Below are positions 36,104-43,634 of a DNA stretch of 45,051 nt, piece by piece (the first letter of the stretch is position 1; each line of letters starts with the position of its first letter). The translations under genes and the position numbers were made by a program. The stretch covers positions 1-45,051 of the forward strand of contig RFFQ01000183.1 of NCBI GenBank assembly GCA_003697105.1, read 5' to 3'. The notes under the pieces are model-generated. The model was given only the letters and a program-made list of their open reading frames with translations, was not told where the DNA came from and did no database searches. The stretch comes from Gemmatimonadota bacterium (GTDB lineage Bacteria > 4572-55 > J002).

Positions 36104-36150
36104 AACCCAGATTATCAGCATGAATCAATTCTGATAATCTGGGTTTTGTA
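36104..36150 (+). terminator. strong hairpin with downstream T-rich tract
   Basis: AACCCAGATTATCAG (36104-36118) pairs perfectly with CTGATAATCTGGGTT (36131-36145), loop 12 nt, then TTGTAATTT. It probably ends the transcript begun at 35820, some 320 nt long. Confidence 0.7.
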
Positions 36151-36231
36151 ATTTAAATCGCCGCTTTTCCGTTCACATCCCATGGTTTCAGTTTCTTGCG
36201 TATTCTATCAATAGAAAGGAAGATAAGCCCC

Positions 36232-39093
36232 ATGACATTATCATTACCGGAGCTTGCAACATTATTATTATCAGTACAACTTATATTCTCCGTGGGACTA
36301 TTAATACTTCTAATACTTCTCATCGTCATTATTCTGTTGGTTTATTTACGCCCCGTGCAAGAAGATGAGGATGAAAATATAAAGCCTGTCCCGAGTCCAA
36401 AGTCGTCTCCAAAGACCGCTGGTGACGACAATCCGGAACGAAAAAAATTTAAGGATGATTGGGCTTCCGCGATACAGGATACAGTCCAAGTCCAAATTGA
36501 ATTTCGTGATGCATTGAATGAAATCACAAACGTCACGAAGTCCGCATATGAGTCCCAAATGCGTTGGGGGAGGATCAAAAAGGTTTTGCGGAAATTTTGT
36601 CATTTATACCTGTTTGATTGGTTAACTCCTGCCGAAAAAGCATATTTAAACCATCCAGCAATTAAAAAATATGTATATCGATGCTGGGCGGAATCCGTTC
36701 GCATTTCCCAGCAAGGTTACCGCGCCCTTCCGAAAGAGACGTTTTCTTTCCTTGAATATGTCTATAAATTTTACCGTATTAACCATGACGGAAGTAATAG
36801 TGAACTATTTAAAAAATATTATGATTTGGGGCTTTCCCTAAAAATGCTACGCCCCAATAACCAAGCCCATGTCTATGTTTCATTCGCCTTTGAAAACCGT
36901 CCCTTAAAACCCTATATTTCTGAATATTTACGGCTGGCAATTGTGACCGGCGAGTATGATTTAATCTTAAAACGATTCAAACCTTATCATTCTATGTTAA
37001 ATATTGCACCCGTTCCCGGCGAGCGGACTGTTTTTGATTCCCGATTCGATTTTCTCCCCATGTTAATCCCACTTGACTTAAAATACTCTTTCCCCATCGA
37101 ACTTTACAACATCCAGACCCGCAGACGTAACCGGTATATTTCGCTACCGGCCGTCCGAAACGCTAAACTGGAATTGCGCAAAAAAGGCGAGTTAAACACA
37201 ATTGAAAAACAAACCAGCTTTTTTCCACACAGTTATTTAAAGGAGGTTACTTTTGCGGAAGATGGTGAGGTTTATCATGTGAACGGTACTTCCAAAACCA
37301 AAATCGAAAATTATGGTCATAAGCGGAATGCATTTCTGCAAAAGAAATACTACCAAAAATTGTATCAAGGGATACCCCCAATAGACCCCACAAGTGCAGT
37401 GACGGTTCATTTTAATTTAAGAGAGCCTGTAGCGGTCTTATTCGATGGTATCCATAAAGAACGTGAATTAGAACTAAATAAGGTAATTCGTGTCATTAAA
37501 TGCCTTGATCTTTATATTCAAGACTATCAAGCGGGACAACGCCGCCCCATCGAGCAGTTTATTGCGGATATGTACCCGTTTGATAGCCACCCCCTAACCC
37601 CTAAGACCGCCGAGTTTATTCATCAAATTGAAGAAATACAACGTGAACAACCGTATGAAATTCTCGAATATACATTGGACCAACTCCAGAAAAAGAACGT
37701 TGCTAAGGATATCATCGAGGTATTAAAAACCAAGAAAGATGAAATCAATCACAAAAAATGCAAAACAAAAGCGGTGTTTGAGTCGGTTTTGGATGAGGTT
37801 TTGGCAGGAAAGCAACTTAGCCAGATCGATAAAGACTTAATTCTGAAATATGCCGCCCCTTCTGAAGATGACGCTTGGCATTTTTTGATCCAACGTTGTA
37901 TGGAAGGATATGCTCCGAGATTTATTTTACCCACATTGGTTCAGCAACAATCTAACGCGGCATTTGATGTTGTTTTTAGTCTCTTCCCGCTACTTACCGG
38001 AAAAGAACTGACGTTAGACCCCAAAGAAGCTAGCAACCTAGATATAGAGGAGTTATTTGAAGATAAGACCTTACATTTGATTGAGTCTGCTCAAAAGATA
38101 TTGGAAGAATTGGTACTGGAAGTACTTACGAAACATATCGAAATCTCCGCCGCTACAGCTAAAGCCAGAAGCGAAGCCCAGCTTGTTGAAATGGTGCTGG
38201 AAGCATGCTTGAAAGTAGAATATCACCACCGTAAACGAGAGGAAGATTTCCAGTTACTTCGCCAGAATCTGTTAGATCACCTTCAGAGACACTATACCAT
38301 GCACCACCAGTTTTTAAAGGAAATTTACCAGCATTTAGGGGATAAAGACATATTAAGTGATATTAACAAACTGAATATGACAGATGATGAATTTAAAGAG
38401 TTCATCAATAATGAGGTTGATGCGATCATCACCTTAATTCACCGTGCCCAGGGTCGCGTGTTTGACCGGGGAATTAGTAACCGCTTATTACTGTTTATTG
38501 AACCGAAAAGTGTGGAGGTTATCACGGGTCATTTTGAGTATCATGGATTGGAAAAAGAGCAAAAGTATCTCAATACTAAAATCGAACATGAACTGGACAT
38601 TGTTCAAACTCAACTGGAGACGGAACTCAGAGAAATAAAAGCTAGGTTAGCTGCAAAAGCGTCTATTGCTGAAGTGACCTATAGTATTGGGGTTATGGCA
38701 GCCAAAACAGAGCAACTTGTTGCTGAAATTGCCTTACAGTTGCGAGAAGCGCAACGAGATGGGGATATAACCCAGTATATTAAATTGTTCGCACTTTATG
38801 AAATTCAGAAGAACGGTTTTACCGAACTTGAACGTATTCTACAGACTACACCCGAAATCCTGCTGGGGGTAAATGACCCCGCGTACACAACATTATATAC
38901 CCTTAAATTGAAATTTGAACTGATTAACCTATTGAAAACGAACCCAGATATTGACGCCCTCACCATTGCCGCTATTCTCGAAGCAAACTATAGTACGTTA
39001 ATCAACACAGAAGTGTACCGGGATCACAACCAATTATTAGCGGACACTTTAAAGAATACCTACTTTGTGCAGCACCCCGATGGACATTCCTAA
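36232..39093 (+). CDS. large membrane-anchored protein of unknown function
   Basis: A 953-residue protein I do not recognise. Residues about 5-42 form one long hydrophobic anchor (LLLSVQLIFSVGLLILLILL and on to YLRP), followed by an acidic, Ser/Pro-rich linker, and then some 880 mostly charged residues. The middle has mixed alpha/beta character; about 480-880 are helix-rich with coiled-coil-like stretches (for example KIEHELDIVQTQLETELREI). No P-loop, nuclease, protease or kinase motif is visible. The ATG at 36232 has AAAGGAAG about 10 nt upstream; a TTG at 36196 is less likely. The coding sequence is richer in A+T than neighbours. Its downstream neighbour has its own promoter. Confidence 0.85.
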   Translation: MTLSLPELATLLLSVQLIFSVGLLILLILLIVIILLVYLRPVQEDEDENIKPVPSPKSSPKTAGDDNPERKKFKDDWASAIQDTVQVQIEFRDALNEITNVTKSAYESQMRWGRIKKVLRKFCHLYLFDWLTPAEKAYLNHPAIKKYVYRCWAESVRISQQGYRALPKETFSFLEYVYKFYRINHDGSNSELFKKYYDLGLSLKMLRPNNQAHVYVSFAFENRPLKPYISEYLRLAIVTGEYDLILKRFKPYHSMLNIAPVPGERTVFDSRFDFLPMLIPLDLKYSFPIELYNIQTRRRNRYISLPAVRNAKLELRKKGELNTIEKQTSFFPHSYLKEVTFAEDGEVYHVNGTSKTKIENYGHKRNAFLQKKYYQKLYQGIPPIDPTSAVTVHFNLREPVAVLFDGIHKERELELNKVIRVIKCLDLYIQDYQAGQRRPIEQFIADMYPFDSHPLTPKTAEFIHQIEEIQREQPYEILEYTLDQLQKKNVAKDIIEVLKTKKDEINHKKCKTKAVFESVLDEVLAGKQLSQIDKDLILKYAAPSEDDAWHFLIQRCMEGYAPRFILPTLVQQQSNAAFDVVFSLFPLLTGKELTLDPKEASNLDIEELFEDKTLHLIESAQKILEELVLEVLTKHIEISAATAKARSEAQLVEMVLEACLKVEYHHRKREEDFQLLRQNLLDHLQRHYTMHHQFLKEIYQHLGDKDILSDINKLNMTDDEFKEFINNEVDAIITLIHRAQGRVFDRGISNRLLLFIEPKSVEVITGHFEYHGLEKEQKYLNTKIEHELDIVQTQLETELREIKARLAAKASIAEVTYSIGVMAAKTEQLVAEIALQLREAQRDGDITQYIKLFALYEIQKNGFTELERILQTTPEILLGVNDPAYTTLYTLKLKFELINLLKTNPDIDALTIAAILEANYSTLINTEVYRDHNQLLADTLKNTYFVQHPDGHS

Positions 39094-39106
39094 CCGGTAA
39101 AAAATC

Positions 39107-39135
39107 TTGACAATCCATAATAGAATACCTAATGT
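39107..39135 (+). promoter_or_regulatory. promoter for the M42 peptidase gene
   Basis: TTGACA (39107-39112), 17-bp spacer, TAATGT (39130-39135), 55 bp before the ATG. Confidence 0.6.
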
Positions 39136-39190
39136 ATCCCTGTCTTAATTCATATCGTTTATTTACCCTTTTACCAGCAAAGGATGGCTT

Positions 39191-40315
39191 ATGGCGACAA
39201 TGGATTTAAATCTACTCGAAGCGTTATCAAGCAGTTTTGGACCTAGTGGGCACGAAGTTGAACCGTTACGATTGGTCAAACAAGCCGCAGAACCTTACAC
39301 CGATGAATTTTTGACGACCGGATTACAATCGCTGGTTTTTACTAAAAAAGGGCGTGCAGAAGCACCCCGGGTACTGATTGCCGGGCACGCTGATGAAATC
39401 GGATTTGTTGTCAGCGGGATGGAGAAAGGCTTTCTCACCTTCTGGCAACTGGGTGGTTGGTGGGATCAAACCCTGCTCTCCACACGCGTGATTGTGCGCA
39501 CCTCCAAAGGGGATTTGATCGACGGGATAATTTGTGCCAAACCCCCTCACATCGTGGACCCTGAAGAACGAAAAAGCGTGGTGACAAAAGATAAAATGTA
39601 TATTGATGTGGGGTGTACATCCAATGAGGAACTGAAAGAATTAGGTATTCGGATGGGCGATCCGGTGGTCCCGCATTCCGAATTCCAGATTTTGAACCGC
39701 AAACGGATCAAAAAGAGTGAAAATGGCGGTGAAACCGAAACACAAGAGGTGCAACTAGCGTTAGGAAAAGCTTTTGATAATCGGGTCGGTTGTTTTATTG
39801 CCCTAGAAGTGTTGAAACGACTCGGTTCCGATCATCCCAACACGTACTACGGTGCGGCAACGACACAAGAAGAGGTCGGATTACGCGGCGCGCGCACCAC
39901 GGCCGGTTTGGTACAACCGGATGTGGCATTTGCCTTAGATGTGGATATTTCCGGCGATGTGCCCGGTGTACCTCCTACCAAAGCCCCGACAAAAATGTCA
40001 GCGGGTGTTTCCATCGTCACGTATGACGGCTCCATGATCCCCAATCCGCGCTTGTTAGAGTTCGCCGTGCAAACCGCTGAAGAAAACAATATTGAGTACC
40101 AATTTTCGCATTTGCGGGGCGGCGGCACAGATGCCGGTGTCTTCCAATTCACGGGTGTGGGGTGTCCCAGTTTGACTCTGAACGTCTCTACCCGGCACAT
40201 CCATTCCCCTTATGGGTACATCGATCTGGCGGATGTGGAAGCTACCATTAACCTGTGCGTGGCAATGCTCAAAAAACTGGATGCCGCAACGGTCCAGTCC
40301 TTTACAGAAATCTGA
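39191..40315 (+). CDS. M42-family metallo-aminopeptidase
   Basis: A 374-residue cytosolic dinuclear-metal aminopeptidase of the glutamyl/TET aminopeptidase family M42. Metal ligands and catalytic residues are all visible: His66-x-Asp68 in AGHADEIG, Asp196 in GKAFDNRVG, Glu227-Glu228 in TQEEVGLRGA, Asp250 in ALDVDISGD and His338 in TRHIHSPYG. These enzymes form large dodecamers that trim peptides from their N-termini. AAAGGA lies 6 nt before the ATG. It ends at a clear terminator, so it is not co-transcribed with the ATP-grasp genes downstream. Confidence 0.93.
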   Translation: MATMDLNLLEALSSSFGPSGHEVEPLRLVKQAAEPYTDEFLTTGLQSLVFTKKGRAEAPRVLIAGHADEIGFVVSGMEKGFLTFWQLGGWWDQTLLSTRVIVRTSKGDLIDGIICAKPPHIVDPEERKSVVTKDKMYIDVGCTSNEELKELGIRMGDPVVPHSEFQILNRKRIKKSENGGETETQEVQLALGKAFDNRVGCFIALEVLKRLGSDHPNTYYGAATTQEEVGLRGARTTAGLVQPDVAFALDVDISGDVPGVPPTKAPTKMSAGVSIVTYDGSMIPNPRLLEFAVQTAEENNIEYQFSHLRGGGTDAGVFQFTGVGCPSLTLNVSTRHIHSPYGYIDLADVEATINLCVAMLKKLDAATVQSFTEI

Positions 40316-40342
40316 GCTAACAACTCCATTCTGGAACCCCCC

Positions 40343-40374
40343 AAAGCCTGCTGAAATAATTCGGCAGGCTTTTT
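40343..40374 (+). terminator. rho-independent terminator after the M42 peptidase gene
   Basis: AAAGCCTGC (40343-40351) pairs with GCAGGCTTT (40364-40372), loop 12 nt, then TT and an A/T-rich tail. Confidence 0.85.
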
Positions 40375-40429
40375 ACATTTCCGGTTATTAGTTGTCATGC
40401 ATACCGGATCATCCGTGCCATATAAAGGA

Positions 40430-40456
40430 GGTGCCAACAAAAATTTTGTTGACACC
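40430..40456. promoter_or_regulatory. operator-like palindrome GGTGCCAAC-N9-GTTGACACC
   Basis: Arms at 40430-40438 and 40448-40456 match in 8 of 9 positions; the intervening AAAAATTTT is also near-symmetric, giving a 13-bp imperfect dyad about base 40443. The right arm contains the whole -35 hexamer of the ATP-grasp promoter. The same arms and spacing occur at 8947-8973. Confidence 0.6.
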
Positions 40457-40477
40457 GTTTTCCTTTTCCGATATGAT
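40449..40477 (+). promoter_or_regulatory. consensus promoter for the ATP-grasp pair
   Basis: TTGACA (40449-40454), 17-bp spacer, TATGAT (40472-40477); predicted start near 40484, giving a leader of about 64 nt before the ATG at 40548. Confidence 0.75.
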
Positions 40478-40547
40478 GCACGCAAGAATTCCCACAATAA
40501 CCGACCGATGTTGACTCACATTTAACCCGTATAGGAGGTTTATCAAG

Positions 40548-41483
40548 ATGCGTAAAATAGGCATACTCCGTGGACAGGAGGATAGTTTTCCCGATGCACT
40601 CATTCAACGGATTAACCGCATGGGAGTGGAAGATGTTCAAGCCGATTTTATCGAGATTGATGGTGTTAAAGAAGCACCGGATTTTGGCGATTATCGCGTG
40701 ATTTTAGACCGGATTTCGCAGGATATTCCCTTTTATCGTTCGATGCTGAAAAATGCCATGCTGAACGGTGTCCGGGTGGTTAATAATCCCTTTTGGTGGA
40801 GCGCAGATGATAAATTCTTTGGATATTGCTTGCTCCGGAAGATTGGAATAAACGTGCCCCGAACGGTCTTACTCCCGAATCGAGATCATACGCCAGATAC
40901 GGATGCGAAATCCTACCGGAATCTAAAATACCCGCTCTCTTGGGAAGATATTTTTGATTATATCGGATTTCCGGCTTTTATGAAACCCCATGCTGGCGGC
41001 GGCTGGAAGCATGTTTACAAAATCCATAACCGGGAAGAATTTTTCCACTATTACAATCAAACCGGTGATTTGTGTATGATGCTCCAAGAAGGTATTGAGT
41101 TTGAACGCTACTACCGCTGTTATGGTATCGGTTACCAGCATGTTTGGTTGATGGAATACGATCCATTGCAACCGCACCATTTGCGTTACGTTCGCAATCC
41201 ACAACCGATCCCGTCTGGGTTGGAAGCACAAATGCGAAACGAAGTAACCAAAATCTGCTCGGCATTAGGCTACGATTTTAACACCGTCGAATTCGCCATT
41301 CGGGATGGTGTCCCATATGCCATTGACTTTACCAATCCGGCACCAGATTGTGATATTCACTCCGTGACAGAAGAGAATTTTTATTGGGTGTTGGATGCGG
41401 CAAGTCAATATCTGGTGGAATTGGCACAGCAACCACCTTTGGATTTTCAAGAGTATCGCTGGTCACACTTTTTACAGCGGTAA
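40548..41483 (+). CDS. ATP-grasp ligase (RimK-like)
   Basis: A 311-residue ATP-grasp protein. After an N-terminal pre-ATP domain come VVNNPFWWSADDKF and the ATP-binding Lys147 in FMKPHAGGGWKHVYKI with its Gly-rich loop, then Glu248 in NTVEFAIRDG and the metal-binding Asp260 and Asn263 in AIDFTNPAPD. ATP-grasp enzymes join a carboxylate, activated as acyl phosphate, to an amine or thiol; substrates are unknown. AGGAGG lies 8 nt before the ATG. The circularly permuted ATP-grasp gene begins 67 bp downstream on the same strand, with no terminator between, so the two enzymes probably act in one pathway. Confidence 0.82.
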   Translation: MRKIGILRGQEDSFPDALIQRINRMGVEDVQADFIEIDGVKEAPDFGDYRVILDRISQDIPFYRSMLKNAMLNGVRVVNNPFWWSADDKFFGYCLLRKIGINVPRTVLLPNRDHTPDTDAKSYRNLKYPLSWEDIFDYIGFPAFMKPHAGGGWKHVYKIHNREEFFHYYNQTGDLCMMLQEGIEFERYYRCYGIGYQHVWLMEYDPLQPHHLRYVRNPQPIPSGLEAQMRNEVTKICSALGYDFNTVEFAIRDGVPYAIDFTNPAPDCDIHSVTEENFYWVLDAASQYLVELAQQPPLDFQEYRWSHFLQR

Positions 41484-41550
41484 GCGAGATCCGCACTCAT
41501 GATTAGAATCCAAGTTTTATGACCTAGTTATGCCAGAAAGGGGAGAGTTG

Positions 41551-42930
41551 ATGGAGGAAATGTTGCTCGAAGAAGCAGTAAAAGTGTATAACGATCTGGT
41601 TAGCCAACATAAGGAGAGTGCTCAGGAAATCAATGAGATTATGAGCAAACGGATGCGAGAGTCCAAGCTAAGTTATGGTGACCGCTTGATTTGCGCCTAT
41701 TTACGCCCCAAGTTTGTCACACGAGGCCAACTCACGTTGATTAAAAATGTCAATGTGGTATTGCAACGGGCACTGATCAAGCTGAAAGAGGCATTATTCA
41801 AAGTGCCGGGTCTTTATGATGAAATTGGGCTTACTGAGGCAGAAGCCCGTTTAACCGACATCTACCCCGGTTATGACCGGCTTTCGATCACCTCGCGGTG
41901 GGATTCCTTTTTTACCGCAGTTTCGCTTAAATTTGTGGAACTCAATGCCGAAGCACCTGCCGGCATTGCCTATTCCGACCGGATGACCTCTGTCATGATG
42001 GAAAATCCGATAATTAAAGAGTTTAGCAAAAAGTATATCGTTTATCGCTTTGGGACAAGCGGGTCACTGCTGGCGGCACTGTTGCATGGCTATTACGATT
42101 TTCTGCGCAATGTGGACACCAAAAAAATGTCCAGTTTACCGCGCATTGCGATTGTCGATTGGCGTGATGTTCCGACGTGGACCGAATTTGAATTGTTTGA
42201 AGAATTTTTTGAGAGTCAAGGCTTCAAGACCGTACTGTGCGACCCCCGCGAACTCGAATATACCAACGGACGACTCCGCTATAAAGGACTCGGAATCGAC
42301 TTGGTTTACCGCCGTTTATTAACCAACGAATTGCTGGCAAAGATCGATGAATTACAACCATTGATCCAAGCCTATAAAGACCATGCGGTTTGTGTCATCA
42401 ATTCGTTTCGGGCAAAATTGATCCATAAAAAGTCTTTGTTTGCCCTGCTCACCGATGAACGATTTCAACGGATTTTTTCCGATGAAGAACGGTTTGTCAT
42501 CCATACCCATGTTCCTTGGACTCGCCGAATTCAAGAGCGCAAAACCGTTTTTGCCGGACGCCAAATCGATTTGATCCCTTTCATCCGGGAACATAAAAAT
42601 AGTCTGGTGATCAAACCGAACGATGAGTACGGTGGTAAAGGGGTCACGTTAGGCTGGAACGTCGATCAAACAACATGGGATCACGTTATTAAAACCGCCC
42701 TCAATGGGGAATATTTTGTAGTACAAGAACGTACACCCATTCCAGTAGAGGAATTCCCCCGCTTTGAAAATAATCAACTGACATTTGAAGAGTTGATTGT
42801 GGATTTTGACCCCTACACCTTTGAAGACGAAGTGAGTGGTATTCTAACCCGGCTCTCCGGTGCGAGCGGCTTAAGCAATGTTACCGCCGGCGGTGGCGCG
42901 GTACCGACATTTGTGATTGAAGACCGGTGA
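41551..42930 (+). CDS. circularly permuted ATP-grasp protein
   Basis: A 459-residue protein in which the ATP-grasp motifs occur in swapped order. The metal-binding motif FVELNAEAPAG (Glu130, Asn132, Glu134), usually C-terminal, is in the first third; the ATP-binding VIKPNDEYGGKGVTLGW (Lys355 and Gly-rich loop), usually N-terminal, is near the end, followed by YFVVQERTPIP. This is the order of circularly permuted ATP-grasp amidoligases related to the glutathionylspermidine synthetase group. Substrate unknown. AAAGGGGAG lies just upstream of the ATG at 41551; an ATG at 41530 lacks that spacing. It follows the RimK-like gene and likely acts on a shared product. Confidence 0.82.
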   Translation: MEEMLLEEAVKVYNDLVSQHKESAQEINEIMSKRMRESKLSYGDRLICAYLRPKFVTRGQLTLIKNVNVVLQRALIKLKEALFKVPGLYDEIGLTEAEARLTDIYPGYDRLSITSRWDSFFTAVSLKFVELNAEAPAGIAYSDRMTSVMMENPIIKEFSKKYIVYRFGTSGSLLAALLHGYYDFLRNVDTKKMSSLPRIAIVDWRDVPTWTEFELFEEFFESQGFKTVLCDPRELEYTNGRLRYKGLGIDLVYRRLLTNELLAKIDELQPLIQAYKDHAVCVINSFRAKLIHKKSLFALLTDERFQRIFSDEERFVIHTHVPWTRRIQERKTVFAGRQIDLIPFIREHKNSLVIKPNDEYGGKGVTLGWNVDQTTWDHVIKTALNGEYFVVQERTPIPVEEFPRFENNQLTFEELIVDFDPYTFEDEVSGILTRLSGASGLSNVTAGGGAVPTFVIEDR

Positions 42931-42931
42931 G

Positions 42932-42965
42932 GAGTTGGGGAGTTCCTTGAGTTAGGGAGTTGCTA
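42932..42965. repeat. two imperfect 17-bp tandem repeats
   Basis: GAGTTGGGGAGTTCCTT (42932-42948) is followed by GAGTTAGGGAGTTGCTA (42949-42965), with three differences. It fills the gap before the CpcT-like gene. Function unknown, possibly slippage. Confidence 0.55.
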
Positions 42966-42992
42966 ACGGTTCACTGTTTTCGGGTAAAGGTT

Positions 42993-43634
42993 ATGCGGAT
43001 ATTTATTTTGGTAATCGGGTTGTTTTATTTAAGTGGGGGAACCCTTCTTTTTGCTCAAAGTTCCACTTTGGACGAGGACTTCGCGCAATTAGTCGATTGG
43101 TTTGAGGGACGTTTCGATAATGCGGCTCAGGTGGAACATGAGCGTGCGGCGCGTGCGGCAACCCCGCATGATCACCAGCAATGGATTTTTCGCCGGGTGG
43201 AAATGCCGAAATTCGGACGGTATGTCTTTCTTGCGGTGCAACGCTCTGCCACGGATACAACCCATGTGTTGCAACGCCGGGTCTATCGTTTTCTTCCGAA
43301 TTTTGATGTAATGGAAATCGAAATGAATTTATTTGATTTGGGTCAGCGTACTCTATCTGACCAACAACTGCGGCGGTTAGATGTGGGTGATCTCCCCCTC
43401 GTGCCGGGTTGTGAGGTGTTTTGGCATCGCGAACAGGATCACTTTACCGGTGAATCCCGGCAGGGGGAATGCTACGGCTATTTGAGCGACCGGCAACGTG
43501 TCCAGATCGACTGGATCATGAAAATATCGGCAACCGCTTTCGAATATGCCGAACAGATCAAAAACCGGCAGGGGCAGTTAGTGGGCGGGTACCCCCGCAC
43601 CAACCCCTACCATTATCAACGAAAGGAGGAATGA
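42993..43634 (+). CDS. exported CpcT/CpeT-family protein
   Basis: A 213-residue protein with a signal peptide (about 1-21, ending LLFAQ) and a CpcT/CpeT-like (PF06206) body: LVDWFEGRFDNAAQVEHE, YVFLAVQR, LQRRVYRFLP, DLPLVPGCEVFWHREQDHF and GECYGYLSDRQRVQIDW. In cyanobacteria these proteins attach phycobilins to phycobiliproteins. Nothing else in the window is photosynthetic, and members with signal peptides exist in non-phototrophs without known function, so chromophore attachment is not inferred. The ATG at 42993 begins the signal peptide; a TTG at 42960 adds 11 unconserved residues. Its stop codon overlaps the aldehyde dehydrogenase start region. Confidence 0.75.
   Translation: MRIFILVIGLFYLSGGTLLFAQSSTLDEDFAQLVDWFEGRFDNAAQVEHERAARAATPHDHQQWIFRRVEMPKFGRYVFLAVQRSATDTTHVLQRRVYRFLPNFDVMEIEMNLFDLGQRTLSDQQLRRLDVGDLPLVPGCEVFWHREQDHFTGESRQGECYGYLSDRQRVQIDWIMKISATAFEYAEQIKNRQGQLVGGYPRTNPYHYQRKEE

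Larger units (their letters stand above)
35733..36231. other. 500-bp gene-free region with promoter, palindromes and hairpin
   Basis: This stretch holds no gene I can support. It does hold a perfect inverted repeat, a strong promoter, an AAGGAGGG tract without a start codon in reach, a 16-bp palindrome AATTGAAATTTCAATT near 35927-35942, and a 15-bp-stem hairpin. A 79-residue plus-strand frame (35866-36105) has no ribosome site. A minus-strand frame starting at 36066 (69 residues, MVIETKSDARV) has AGGTG 6 nt upstream but no promoter or recognised family. Confidence 0.5.

Noticed and set aside
35866-36105. 79-codon plus-strand frame in the gene-free region
   Set aside because: The strong AAGGAGGG lies 37 bp upstream, too far to serve this ATG, and the sequence has no recognisable domain.
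42993-43634. Phycobilin lyase and a photosynthetic host
   Set aside because: The protein has a signal peptide and no phycobiliprotein, bilin-synthesis or photosystem gene is present.
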